Source: Shumkonia mesophila
GTDB lineage: Bacteria > Pseudomonadota > Alphaproteobacteria > Rhodospirillales > Shumkoniaceae
NCBI RefSeq assembly: GCF_026163695.1
Contig: NZ_JAOTID010000023.1
Location: 1 to 43,715, forward strand
Length of the DNA: 43,715 nucleotides
Reading direction: 5' to 3'
The position numbers were made by a program, and so were the translations under genes. Positions within the stretch are counted from its first letter, which is position 1; every line of letters starts with the position of its first letter. The notes below the pieces were generated by a model, which searched no databases, had not been told where the DNA came from, and saw only the letters and a list, made by a program, of their open reading frames with translations. Of this stretch, positions 17,475-26,707 are shown in pieces.

Positions 17475-20179
17475 ACCATCATGTGAATGCCATTGCCGGC
17501 CGCCTCAGCCTGCGTCCACCCCAGCGCCAATCGTTGGAAATCCTCGACCGCATCACCGAAATTATCCCACCGCACAAGGCCACCGACGCGGCAGAGGCGC
17601 TGGAGGCCATTAAGGCCGAGTTCCCGACCGTTACCGATTTCGAGCGTGACTTTCCATCCCTCTGTTTCGCGCTGGCCACCGGTGTCGGCAAGACCCGCCT
17701 CATGGGCGCCTTCATCACCTATCTGCACTTGGCGCATGGTATCGACAACTTCTTCGTCCTGGCACCGAACCTGACCATCTACAACAAGCTGATCGCCGAT
17801 TTCACGCCGAACACACCCAAATACGTGTTCAAGGGTATCGCCGAGTTTGCCACCGACGTGCCCGAAGTGATTACCGGCGACAACTACGAGACACGAGGCG
17901 CGCGCGCTCAATATGACCGTTCTTCCGACCTGTTCTATTCGGGCGTGCACATCAACATTTTCAATATCTCGAAGATCAACTCCGAGGTCCGGGGTGGCCG
18001 GTCGCCCCGCATCAAGCGGCTGTCCGAATATATCGGCGAGAGCTACTTCGACTATCTAGCAGGCCTACCCGACCTCGTTCTTTTGATGGACGAGTCCCAC
18101 CGATATCGGGCGTCCGCTGGGGTGCGCGCCATCAACGAGCTTAAGCCGGTACTGGGGCTGGAGTTGACTGCCACGCCCTTCATCGAGACCAATCGGGGTG
18201 CGGTGGCATTCAAGAACGTCATCCTCGATTATCCCCTGGGCCGCGCCATGGCCGACGGCTTCGTCAAGGAGCCGGCGGTGGTCACTCGCAAGGATTTCAA
18301 CCCCGCCGGCATGGCGGTGGACGAGATCGAACGCCTGAAGCTGGAGGACGGAGTTCGTTTGCATGAAGGCGTCAAGGTCGAACTGGAAACCTACGCCCGC
18401 GAGACCGGCAACCCCATCGTCAAGCCGTTCGTGCTGGTCATCGCGCGGGACACTACCCATGCTGGCCAGCTCATGCAGTTGATTCAGTCGGAGAAGTTTT
18501 TCGACGGTCGCTATGCCCACAAAGTGATCCAGGTCGATTCCAGCAGGACAGGCGCCGAGGAAGACGAGATGATCGAGCGGCTGCTGAAGGTGGAGCTGAC
18601 CTCCGAACCGACCGAGATCGTCATCCACGTCAACATGCTGAAGGAAGGTTGGGACGTCACCAACCTCTATACCATCGTGCCCTTGCGGGCAGCCAATGCG
18701 CGCACCTTGATCGAGCAGTCGATCGGCCGGGGCTTGCGCCTGCCCTTTGGTCGGCGGACGGGCGTCAGCTCTGTCGACCGGCTGAACATCGTCGCTCACG
18801 ACCGGTTTCAGGAAATCGTCGAGGAGGCCAATCGGCCCAACTCGACCATCCGCCTCCAGCAGGTGATCCTGGCGCCGGAGGAACTTCAACAGAAGACGGC
18901 GACCGTGGTGTCACAGTCGCGACTGGCCACCAAGCTGGGTTTCCATCCCGAACAGATGACGGCGAGTACGAGCGTGGTTTCCGACGGCGAGGCTCCGGCC
19001 TTCAAAACGTCCGAGGAGCAAAAGGTTGCGCAGATCGCCTACGCGGTGATACGCAAGCTGGAGAACCAACCCGGCAAACTGCCCAGCGTGACCTATCTCC
19101 AGAATCCGGACGTCCGGGAAGCGGTCCTGCGAGAGGTGGCGGCGCAATACCGCCCAGCGCAGTTGGACCTGGAAGGAGTATGCAGGCCCGATATAGCGGC
19201 GGTGGTGGCCAGGACCACGGACCTGGTAGTCCAGCAGACCATCGACATTCCACGCATCCTGGTGGTGCCGAAGGGCGAGGTCCGGTCTGGCTTTAAGCCG
19301 TTCACCCTGGATCTATCGAAGATCAACTACCAGGCCCCATCCGAGGAGTTGTGGGTTCAGCATCTGCGGACCAACCGCCTGGAAATTATCGGCTTGGGGC
19401 AAGGAAGCATCGAGGAAAACCGGCTGGAGGATTATGTCGTCAGTGGCTTGGTCGATTTCGACGACATTGCCTATGATGAACATGCCGACCTTCTCTATGA
19501 CCTCGCGCGCCAGGTTACCGCGCATTTTCTGGGCTATCTTTCGGAGGGGGATGCGCGGCGAGTGCTGCGTATGTACCAGAAGCCGCTTGCAGCCTTCGTC
19601 CACGTGCAGATGCAGGAACACTACTGGGAAGAGGCTGTCGACTACGAGGTGGTAGTGAGCAGGGGCTTCACCGAGTTGAAGCCGAGCGCGTTTACCACAT
19701 CGGCAAGCGAGCCGCCACTGGACTTCCGCACCTCGCCCGCCGACAAGAGCAACATGGCCAAATACCTTTTTGGCGGCTTTGAGAAGTGCCTGTATGGGGT
19801 GCAGAAGTTCCAGTCGGATGCCGAGCGCAAGATGTCGGTCATTTTAGAAAGGGAAGCACTGAAGTGGTTCAGGCCCGCCAAAGGGCAGTTCCAGATTTTC
19901 TACAAGCGGGGTGCCGATCATCCGGAATACCAGCCTGATTTCGTCGCCGAGACGGCCGACGTGATCTACATGCTGGAGCCGAAGGCCGCCAACCAAATGA
20001 CGGAGGAAGAGGTTCTGGCCAAGCGGGATGCGGCCGTGAAGTGGTGCCGCCACGCCAGCGATCACGCCCGTAGCTACGGTGGCAAGCCTTGGAAGTACCT
20101 GCTTATTCCGCACGACGCTATCGCCGAGAACATGACGCTCGCAGGGCTGGAAGGGCGGTTTATTGTTAAGTGCGGCTGA
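17471..20179 (+). CDS. res: Type III-like restriction subunit Res (helicase plus nuclease)
   Basis: This 902-residue protein has a superfamily 2 helicase core with ATGVGKT (69-75), DESH (207-210) and LELTATPF, and a later QSIGRGLRLP segment as motif VI. Near the C-terminus a PD-(D/E)xK nuclease signature is visible: PD at 822-823 and ExK at 836-838 (LEPK). This is the layout of type III Res subunits, which translocate or diffuse along DNA and cleave when bound to Mod. It starts in overlap with the RhuM stop (ATGA). All expected motifs are intact, so the enzyme is probably active. Confidence 0.93.
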   Translation: MNHHVNAIAGRLSLRPPQRQSLEILDRITEIIPPHKATDAAEALEAIKAEFPTVTDFERDFPSLCFALATGVGKTRLMGAFITYLHLAHGIDNFFVLAPNLTIYNKLIADFTPNTPKYVFKGIAEFATDVPEVITGDNYETRGARAQYDRSSDLFYSGVHINIFNISKINSEVRGGRSPRIKRLSEYIGESYFDYLAGLPDLVLLMDESHRYRASAGVRAINELKPVLGLELTATPFIETNRGAVAFKNVILDYPLGRAMADGFVKEPAVVTRKDFNPAGMAVDEIERLKLEDGVRLHEGVKVELETYARETGNPIVKPFVLVIARDTTHAGQLMQLIQSEKFFDGRYAHKVIQVDSSRTGAEEDEMIERLLKVELTSEPTEIVIHVNMLKEGWDVTNLYTIVPLRAANARTLIEQSIGRGLRLPFGRRTGVSSVDRLNIVAHDRFQEIVEEANRPNSTIRLQQVILAPEELQQKTATVVSQSRLATKLGFHPEQMTASTSVVSDGEAPAFKTSEEQKVAQIAYAVIRKLENQPGKLPSVTYLQNPDVREAVLREVAAQYRPAQLDLEGVCRPDIAAVVARTTDLVVQQTIDIPRILVVPKGEVRSGFKPFTLDLSKINYQAPSEELWVQHLRTNRLEIIGLGQGSIEENRLEDYVVSGLVDFDDIAYDEHADLLYDLARQVTAHFLGYLSEGDARRVLRMYQKPLAAFVHVQMQEHYWEEAVDYEVVVSRGFTELKPSAFTTSASEPPLDFRTSPADKSNMAKYLFGGFEKCLYGVQKFQSDAERKMSVILEREALKWFRPAKGQFQIFYKRGADHPEYQPDFVAETADVIYMLEPKAANQMTEEEVLAKRDAAVKWCRHASDHARSYGGKPWKYLLIPHDAIAENMTLAGLEGRFIVKCG

Positions 20180-20237
20180 AGCCATCGCTGCCTTTTGGCT
20201 TCTACAAATATGACAAAAAGCCCGTGGGAGCGTTCCA

Positions 20238-21155
20238 ATGAGCGATATCAAACTTTTCCGCGTCGACACGAATGAGGTTATCGAACTGGAGGGCGCGTCG
20301 GTCGCATTGGAAAAGTCGCTCCAATCCATCATCGAACGAAACCTCGAAGTCTTTCTCGGTGTCCGCTTCCTGGCCTCGGAATTTTCGACGGGTGCCGAGC
20401 ATGGCGGTCGCATGGACACCCTCGGCATCGATGAAAACGGGTGTCCAGTCATCATTGAGTACAAGCGTTCGACCAATGAAAACGTCGTCAACCAAGGCCT
20501 GTACTATCTCGACTGGCTGATGAGCCATAAACGCGACTTCGAGTGGCTGGTAATGGAAAAATTTGGCCGCGATGTCGCCCAGGCGGTCGAATGGTCGGCC
20601 CCACGGCTCATTTGTATTGCTGGCGATTTCACGAAATACGACGAGCACGCGGTCAAGCAGATGAACCGCAACATCGAACTCATTCGTTATCGGCGGTATG
20701 GCGATGGCCTGCTGCTGTTGGATTTGGTGAATGCGACCACCAGCGAGCAGACGGGAGCGTTGATGACGGTGCCGGCCAATGGCGGACAGAAAGGCCGCCC
20801 GCGGACAGTATCAGAGGCCTTGGCTCACGCAGACCGCGAGCTGGCAGACCGCTACGAAGCTCTCAAGTCTTACCTTGTTGCGTTGGGGGATGACGTTCAG
20901 GCCAAGACCCTACAGAACTACTTCGCGTTTCGCCGGATCAAGAATTTTGCGTGTGTCGAAGTTCATACCCGGACGCGGAACTTACTCGTTTTTGTGAAGG
21001 TGGATCCGGACACCATTGAACTGATCGACGGCTTCACACGTGACGTTCGGGAGATTGGGCACTTCGGAACCGGAGACCTCGAAATCACCATCCGAGACAT
21101 GGGCGACTTCGAGCGGGCGAAGCCCCTGCTTGACAAGAGTTACGAGGCGTCGTGA
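20238..21155 (+). CDS. PD-(D/E)xK nuclease-like protein (possible DUF5655 C-terminus)
   Basis: This 305-residue protein contains GRMDTLGI followed by VIIEYKRS, giving Asp60 and Glu74-x-Lys76, the core of a PD-(D/E)xK nuclease, in a NucS/EndoMS-like arrangement. The C-terminal part resembles a DUF5655-type domain; that name is from memory. It lies 58 bases after res with its own ribosome-binding site, so it belongs to the operon but is less tightly coupled than the other genes. It may be a second nuclease effector or a repair-type accessory. The ISL3 remnant follows about 100 bases on, so this is the last intact gene of the island. Confidence 0.8.
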   Translation: MSDIKLFRVDTNEVIELEGASVALEKSLQSIIERNLEVFLGVRFLASEFSTGAEHGGRMDTLGIDENGCPVIIEYKRSTNENVVNQGLYYLDWLMSHKRDFEWLVMEKFGRDVAQAVEWSAPRLICIAGDFTKYDEHAVKQMNRNIELIRYRRYGDGLLLLDLVNATTSEQTGALMTVPANGGQKGRPRTVSEALAHADRELADRYEALKSYLVALGDDVQAKTLQNYFAFRRIKNFACVEVHTRTRNLLVFVKVDPDTIELIDGFTRDVREIGHFGTGDLEITIRDMGDFERAKPLLDKSYEAS

Positions 21156-21257
21156 TTGCTCACATGCAAGACGGAAGAATATTGAGCTTGCTGGCAGCCC
21201 AATTATGGAACGGGAGGTCGCCGAGGAAGTCCCGTGTATTCGTAGCGATCAAGATCA

Positions 21258-21692
21258 GAATGGCTGGTTGCCTTGGGGGGCCACTCGGCGGCGAACTTCG
21301 CCCGGCGGCTGATGCTGCCCGTGAGCAACGACACGCTGCTGCGGGTCGTGCGGAGGTACGGCAGCCCCGGCTTCGTCCCGCCGACGGTGATCGGGATCGA
21401 TGATTGGGCGTGGCGGCGCAACCAACGCTATGGGACGATCATCTGCGATCTCGAACGGCGCAAGGCGATCGCACTCTTGCCGGATCGCGAACCGGCGTCG
21501 GCGCAGGATTGGCTTTCTGGCCAGCCTCAGATCGAGATCGTTGCGCGCGATCGAGGTGGCGGCTATGCCCTGGCGGCAGCCAAGACACTGCCGCGGGCGA
21601 CCCAGGTCGCCGATCGCTGGCACCTGATGGAGAACGCCAGCCGTGCCTTCCTCGATGCCGTCCGCAAATCGATGCGGCATCATCCCGGCTAG
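21258..21692 (+). pseudogene. ISL3-family transposase remnant
   Basis: One open frame carries the middle of an ISL3-type transposase: LLRVVRRYG, then GIDDWAWRRNQRYGTI with the first catalytic aspartates, then IVARDRGGGYA and ADRWHLMENASRAF. No start codon or N-terminal zinc-finger part precedes it, and a stop comes about 145 residues in, where the family normally runs to roughly 400. No terminal inverted repeats are visible. It is a dead fragment wedged between the defence operon and the 3' end of the TRAP permease gene, and probably marks past rearrangement at the island edge. Confidence 0.85.
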
Positions 21693-21738
21693 CACAAACA
21701 CCATCAAGATTGCGTCAGAGCCGGCGCTGCGCACGTAT

Positions 21739-23685
21739 TCACACCTGGAGAGAGCGCCGACGGAACCTGACCACGCAGCGGGCAGCTAAACCAATGGTCA
21801 GGAGGAAGCCGATGTTGCCAATCCAGTGGGCACCCGGCGCCAACAGGCAGAGAGCGGAGCATACCAGAAATACCACACGCTCCCACAGTCGCAGTTGGTC
21901 TAGGAAATATCCTTCGGTGGCCAGCACGTAGGCGCCGATGCCGACCACGCAATAGATCAGGACCAAGCCTAACTCGGTCCACGTCCAGTTCACGAACAGC
22001 AGGGAGGGATAGTAGACCAGAAGGAACGAGATCAGGAAAGCGGGCAACGCCATCCGCAGCGCGGTGAAGGCGATCTTGCCGGGATTGGCACCGGCGATCC
22101 CTGCCGCCGTGAAGCAGGCAATCGCCACGGGAGGCGTGATGTTCGACAGCGCGCCATACCAGAACACGAAGAAGTGTGCCGACAGCGGGGGTGCCCCCAT
22201 CTTGATCAGGGACGGGGCGATGGTTACCGCTACTACAATGTACACGGCCGTCGCCGGCAACGCGCAACTAAGTAGAATGGCCGCCAGCGCGGTCAACACC
22301 AGGGCGACGAGCAGGTGGCCTTGCGACCACGCCTCAATGTAGCTAGTGAAGACTTCGGCGACGCCCGTCATCGACACCACGCCGACGATGATGCCGGCCA
22401 CCATGCAGGCCATGCTGACTCCGATCAGGGAAGCTCCACCCTTCATCAGGGCGTTCAGCAGGCGGAGCGGCGTTAGCCGCGATGCCGATTTGAAGAAGCT
22501 GACGACGAAGATGGCGGCAATACTGAACAGCGCCGCGAAGATGGGGGTGTAGCCGGCCAGCAGGGCGATGATCAGAATCACTAGCGGCAGAAGAAGGTAG
22601 CCTTCGCCAAACACCACCGATTTCAGCGACGGAATCTCGTTGGCCGGCAACCCGCGGATGCCGCGTTTGACGGCGCGGAAGTGAATGACCGCCATCAGCG
22701 ATCCATAGTACAGCAGGGCTGGGAGGATCGCGGCGGTAATGATGTCAAGGTACGGGACGCCGATGAACTCGACCATCAGAAAGGCGGCGGCACCCATGAT
22801 CGGCGGCGTGATCAGGCCGCCGGTCGAGGCGATGGATTCCACGGCGCCAGCAAAATGCGGCATGAACCCGACCCGCTTCATCATCGGGATCGTCATCGTG
22901 CCGGTGGTTGCCACATTGGCGGCTGCCGATCCCGAAATCATCCCGGTCAGCGCGCTTGCCACGACCGCGACCTTGGCCGGGCCTCCCGCGTAACGCCCCG
23001 AGACGGACAATCCAAGGCGGGCCAGAACGTCGGTCGCGCCGGTCGCCACCAGGAAGGCGCCAAACAGAACGAACAAGCCGATGTAGGATTGCGCGATCTG
23101 GAAAATCGTGCCGAACAATCCCTCGCTGACCATGAACATGCGGTAGATGAAACGCTCCGGCCGTACCCCGAAATGACCGAGCGGGGAGGGCAGCATCTTG
23201 CCGTAGAGAGCGTACAGAATGAAGAGTACGCACAGGGCCGGCAGCCACCATCCGAGGCACCGCCGCCCGGCTTCCAGCGACAAGATGACCGCCGCCGTGC
23301 CGACAACCATATCCAGTGCGGTCATCTCAAGAGTTGTCGCGAACCGGTCGTAGATGAGGATCAGGTAAAGGCCGCAGGCCATTCCGGCGGCGGCGAGAAT
23401 GTAATCGAATGCCGCCGGATTATCCGCGCGCCCGGTCGTCTTGCGCAAAGGGTGCGACAGAAAAACCAGCGCCAGCAGTAGACTGAGAAACAGGCTGCTC
23501 CGCTTCATCACATCGATCAGCAGGAAGCTGTTGATGAGTAGGATAAAGACCGCGAGCGCGACGGCCAGCGTGGCGACAATCCAGGCATGGATCCCGGATA
23601 AGGAGCGGCCGGTACCCTCGAGATCAAGGACGCCAAGCCGGTCGATCCACGACGATTCGTTATCGGTCTGGGAAGACAATGTCAT
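21739..23685 (-). CDS. TRAP transporter fused permease (TAXI type)
   Basis: This protein of about 648 residues is rich in membrane segments along its whole length, as expected for the fused small and large permease subunits that work with TAXI binding proteins. The conserved SGSAAANVATTGTMTIP and ASTGGLITPPIMGAAAF motifs of the DctM-like part are intact. The ATG at 23683-23685 has GGAG only one or two bases away; a TTG two codons later has better spacing, and upstream in-frame starts would overlap the strong hairpin. It follows the TAXI binding-protein gene across an 88-base gap. It should import an organic acid or amino-acid-like solute using the sodium gradient. Confidence 0.92.
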   Translation of the reverse strand: MTLSSQTDNESSWIDRLGVLDLEGTGRSLSGIHAWIVATLAVALAVFILLINSFLLIDVMKRSSLFLSLLLALVFLSHPLRKTTGRADNPAAFDYILAAAGMACGLYLILIYDRFATTLEMTALDMVVGTAAVILSLEAGRRCLGWWLPALCVLFILYALYGKMLPSPLGHFGVRPERFIYRMFMVSEGLFGTIFQIAQSYIGLFVLFGAFLVATGATDVLARLGLSVSGRYAGGPAKVAVVASALTGMISGSAAANVATTGTMTIPMMKRVGFMPHFAGAVESIASTGGLITPPIMGAAAFLMVEFIGVPYLDIITAAILPALLYYGSLMAVIHFRAVKRGIRGLPANEIPSLKSVVFGEGYLLLPLVILIIALLAGYTPIFAALFSIAAIFVVSFFKSASRLTPLRLLNALMKGGASLIGVSMACMVAGIIVGVVSMTGVAEVFTSYIEAWSQGHLLVALVLTALAAILLSCALPATAVYIVVAVTIAPSLIKMGAPPLSAHFFVFWYGALSNITPPVAIACFTAAGIAGANPGKIAFTALRMALPAFLISFLLVYYPSLLFVNWTWTELGLVLIYCVVGIGAYVLATEGYFLDQLRLWERVVFLVCSALCLLAPGAHWIGNIGFLLTIGLAARCVVRFRRRSLQV

Positions 23686-23697
23686 TCTCCGCTGCGG

Positions 23698-23736
23698 CCC
23701 TGCGGTTGCCGTGCCCTTGGGCGGGCAACCGCAGGG
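23698..23736 (-). promoter_or_regulatory. Strong intercistronic hairpin between TAXI binding protein and permease genes
   Basis: CCCTGCGGTTGCC (23698-23710) pairs perfectly with GGCAACCGCAGGG (23724-23736), and the 13-base loop itself holds GCCC/GGGC. No T tract follows in the direction of transcription, so it is more likely an RNA-stability element or leaky attenuator than a full terminator. It would favour more binding protein than permease. Confidence 0.65.
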
Positions 23737-23773
23737 GTGCAAGGTAGGGAATCTGATTGGGTGGCGCGCAGCT

Positions 23774-24745
23774 TCACTTATTGATGCTGGCAAAGAATTT
23801 TGTGGCGCCCGGATGCAGCGGGAACTTGAGGGCTTCAATCTTGGGCAGGGCGGTCGCCAGGTCCAAGGTACTGAAGGCGCTATGCGCCTGACGTAGCTGG
23901 CCCATATTTTTGTTCATGGCATCGAGGATGTCGAAGGCCAGTTTGTCCGGCATCTCCTTGGGCACCATGATCAACGCCAGATGCGATACGGTGCGGATCG
24001 GCGTCGGTTGGTTGCTGTAAGTGTTGGCGGGAATCGTCTCGGGCGATTTCCAACCGCTGTTCTCGACCACCGACTTTTGCTCGGCCTCGGTCATTGAATA
24101 GAGGACAAGATCATCCTTCTCTGAGATCCGTGTCTGCTCCATTTGTGAGAAGGGCACACCCGAGGTCAGGTCGGCGCCGTCGATGATGCCGTTCTGCAGG
24201 GCGGCCAATGCCTCGGTCTGGCCAAGGTATTCGACTTTGATGTCGTTGAAGGTGTAGCCGGCCCCGGACAGGATAGCCAGGTTGGATAGGGTCGTGCCGC
24301 TGCCGACCGACCCCACGGCCCACCGTTTGCCCTTGATGTCGGCCAGTGACGCGATATTTGCTCCCTTGCGGATCAGAATATGGTCGGTATTGACGAACAA
24401 CGGCGCCAGCACAACCATGTCTGTATAGGGCTTGCTCTTGAAATTGTTGTCGCCCTTCAGGGCATCGCGAACCACGTTGCTCTGGATGATGCCCATGTTG
24501 GCTTCCTTGTTGCGCAACAGGGACACGTTCTCGACGGAGCCCGCCGATGCCTGGGCCGACGCGCGGACGCCCAGCTTGTCGTTGATCAACTTCGACATCG
24601 CCAAGCCGGCCGGGTAGTAAGATCCCGACGTGCTGGCGGTGGCGATATTGATAAAGGCGAAGTCGCCGGCAACGGCCTGCGAGGCGCAAAGGCCCATTGC
24701 CGCAATGGCCCCAACCGCCTTGGCGGCCCAGTCTGATTTCCGCAT
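23774..24745 (-). CDS. TAXI-family TRAP solute-binding protein
   Basis: This 323-residue protein starts with a classic signal peptide (MRKSDWAAKAVGAIAAMGLC, cleaved after about AVA-GD) and continues with the TAXI hallmark INIATASTSGSYYPAG and SAGSVENVSLL segments. It should bind the substrate in the periplasm and hand it to the fused permease encoded next. The ATG at 24743-24745 has GAGGAG eight bases upstream. The substrate is not deducible; known TAXI proteins bind small organic acids such as glutamate or 2-oxoglutarate. Transcription should come from the 730-base region towards the LysR gene. Confidence 0.94.
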   Translation of the reverse strand: MRKSDWAAKAVGAIAAMGLCASQAVAGDFAFINIATASTSGSYYPAGLAMSKLINDKLGVRASAQASAGSVENVSLLRNKEANMGIIQSNVVRDALKGDNNFKSKPYTDMVVLAPLFVNTDHILIRKGANIASLADIKGKRWAVGSVGSGTTLSNLAILSGAGYTFNDIKVEYLGQTEALAALQNGIIDGADLTSGVPFSQMEQTRISEKDDLVLYSMTEAEQKSVVENSGWKSPETIPANTYSNQPTPIRTVSHLALIMVPKEMPDKLAFDILDAMNKNMGQLRQAHSAFSTLDLATALPKIEALKFPLHPGATKFFASINK

Positions 24746-25474
24746 TTGCCATTCTCCTCATCATGGTATGGGTTGACGCGCAATCCAACGGACGCCACTG
24801 GGACGACCCCTCGTGCCCTCGTGTGCGTGGCGTCAGATCCCGCTTTCCGGACGGTGATCACAACTCATCGCGCGGTTTCGTGGTCGCGGCCGTTCCCAAA
24901 AAAGAACCGAGGTCGCCACGGACGGCTCGATTGGAAGAGTTCCGAGAGGAATTCAGGGGGGAGAAATGTTCCCCCTGCGAAATCGGTTTATTGAAATAAT
25001 CGCGAATGCAGGCATCGTCTACCAATCGACCATCGATGGCAGTGTGGAAACCCCTGTCAATTAAGTCAAATACAATGATATTATCGATTTATGCAGAAAT
25101 GGCATACATGGACTGTCGTGGTGGCATTGTTGTCACTATACGGGCTAAATTTAAGGCAATTGTCGAGATTTAACGCACTGGACGAGGCGGACGAACACGG
25201 TTTCTTTCAAACATTATCGCTTTCCAGCCGGAATCATCAAACATGCTATGTGGTTGTATTGTCGTTTTACGACGAGTTCCGGAGATATCGAGGAGGGGCA
25301 TTCCGCCGACCCACGGCAGTGACCGAGAAGCTGCGGACCTACGACGCGGCTTTTCGGGATCCGGGTTCGATGTCCGCCATGAGACGAGGCGGGACAAGAA
25401 CAGCCGCTCGAAAACCCCGCATCAACCGGCGTAGGACACGGGGGCCTCCCGGCTCAGGTTGTCGTGCAACTTAG
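24746..25474. promoter_or_regulatory. Intergenic region before the TAXI operon; no gene supported
   Basis: No convincing gene is seen; a 127-codon plus-strand frame at 25091-25474 is basic, lacks motifs and ends against the LysR gene. The region holds an inverted repeat CAGGGGG/CCCCCTG (24954-24977) in the 5' leader of the TAXI transcript and a CCATCGATGG palindrome at 25030-25039. An AT-rich stretch at about 25040-25090 containing TTATCGAT is a plausible promoter and LysR-binding region. Confidence 0.45.
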
Positions 25475-26455
25475 TCAGCAGATCCAGCCGGAGAATGTTT
25501 CCTTGGTCCAGGACTTGGCATGCCACTCGACGTGGGGCCATTTGTTGAGAGCCTGGGGATCGACCAGGACTGCGGTTATGGTTTCGATCAAAGCCTGCGC
25601 CGCCGGCGAAATGCGTGTTCCGTTGCGCCACAGGATATGGATGGTCCGATTGATGATCGGAGGTTCCAGCGACCTATGGACAAGCAGTCCCTTGTCCTCA
25701 CGGGGCAACATCAGCCCTGCCAGCAACGTCACGCCGATTCCTTCCTCGACCAAACCGTTGACGGTGGACAGGTGCGAAGCTTCCGCCACAACGTCAAGGT
25801 ATATGTCATGTTGGAGTAGGATCGGATTCAGCAGATGTCGGATACCGGTGTCCTCCCCCATCAGGATGACCGGATAACGCTGGACATCCTTCCAGCGGAC
25901 GATTTTCCGGCGAGCCAGGGGGTGGTCGGCCCGACACACGAGCCGAAAGTCGTCCGATGCCAACGGGGCGGCGCGAAGGTCGGGGCTCGGTTGGGTCTGG
26001 CTGGCAATCGCAAAATCCGCCTTGCCGGACAGCACGCTCTCGATGGCCCCATGGTTGTTTTCGTCACGGATGCCGACGGCGATGCCTGGATAGGTGGCTT
26101 TCATCTTTGCCATGACCACGGGCATCAATCGGAAGGCAATGGATGCAAGGCAGGCGGCTACCACATGCCCGCGACGCCGCAAGAGCAGGTCTTCAATGTC
26201 CGACATGACGGTGTCGAACTGGGTGACCAGATGCTGGGCGTGGGGTAGAAACTTTTCTCCGACCGGCGTCAGCCTCACGCGCCGGGTGGTGCGCTGGAGC
26301 AATTGACCCCCCAGACGCGACTCAAGCTGGCGAATGCAGTGGCTGAGCGCCGGCTGCGAGATGTTGAGCGCTTCCGACGCAGCGACAAAGCTGTGCTTCT
26401 TGGCGACGGTGATAAATGCCCTGACGTGTCGAAGGTTCACATCATTCGGATTCAT
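25475..26455 (-). CDS. LysR-type transcriptional regulator (next to the TAXI operon)
   Basis: This 326-residue protein has the LysR plan. An N-terminal winged helix (about 5-64) includes AASEALNISQPALSHCIRQL, followed by a linker helix and a periplasmic-binding-protein-like effector domain with RLVCRADHPLA and GIGVTLL. It lies on the same strand as the TAXI operon but upstream of it, separated by a long regulatory gap, so it could control both that operon and itself. A palindrome sits 10 bases before its start codon. The effector is unknown, probably the transported compound or a breakdown product. Confidence 0.93.
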   Translation of the reverse strand: MNPNDVNLRHVRAFITVAKKHSFVAASEALNISQPALSHCIRQLESRLGGQLLQRTTRRVRLTPVGEKFLPHAQHLVTQFDTVMSDIEDLLLRRRGHVVAACLASIAFRLMPVVMAKMKATYPGIAVGIRDENNHGAIESVLSGKADFAIASQTQPSPDLRAAPLASDDFRLVCRADHPLARRKIVRWKDVQRYPVILMGEDTGIRHLLNPILLQHDIYLDVVAEASHLSTVNGLVEEGIGVTLLAGLMLPREDKGLLVHRSLEPPIINRTIHILWRNGTRISPAAQALIETITAVLVDPQALNKWPHVEWHAKSWTKETFSGWIC

Positions 26456-26464
26456 AGGATAAAC

Positions 26465-26479
26465 GATTAGATTAATCGA
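26465..26479. promoter_or_regulatory. Putative LysR operator palindrome
   Basis: CGATTA-GAT-TAATCG is a perfect 6-3-6 inverted repeat in AT-rich DNA just before the lysR start. A second, weaker repeat TGATC-GAT-GATCA follows at 26507-26519. LysR proteins usually bind interrupted palindromes near their own promoter, so autoregulation is likely but inferred. Confidence 0.5.
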
Positions 26480-26707
26480 ACAAAAATATCAATAGCGCCA
26501 TGCCGTGATCGATGATCAGGGAATGGCCCCCGCCGACACCTCCCGGGACGCCGGCGGCCCGGGGACATCTTGAAAATTTCCAATCCCGTCGACGGAGATC
26601 GTGGCGAAGCAGGCGTCCGGGAAAACCAGAGAACGCTGACGGCGGGGCGAGACCCGACGATACTATCCTCCACTACATCTTCCGGTCCCTGCGCGCCAAT
26701 GCCTTGA

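Noticed and set aside
9433-21155. DISARM or BREX system
   Set aside because: A SNF2 helicase and a methylase are present, but DrmA, DrmB, DrmC, PglZ and BrxC-like proteins are not.
21156-21738. Right-hand attachment site of the element
   Set aside because: No copy of the tRNA-fMet 3' end is visible here; serine recombinases may leave only a very short shared core, so the boundary cannot be fixed from this sequence alone.
25091-25474. 127-codon plus-strand open frame between the TAXI operon and lysR
   Set aside because: It is rich in Arg, has no motif or good ribosome-binding site, and runs into the 3' end of the LysR gene; it is probably chance.
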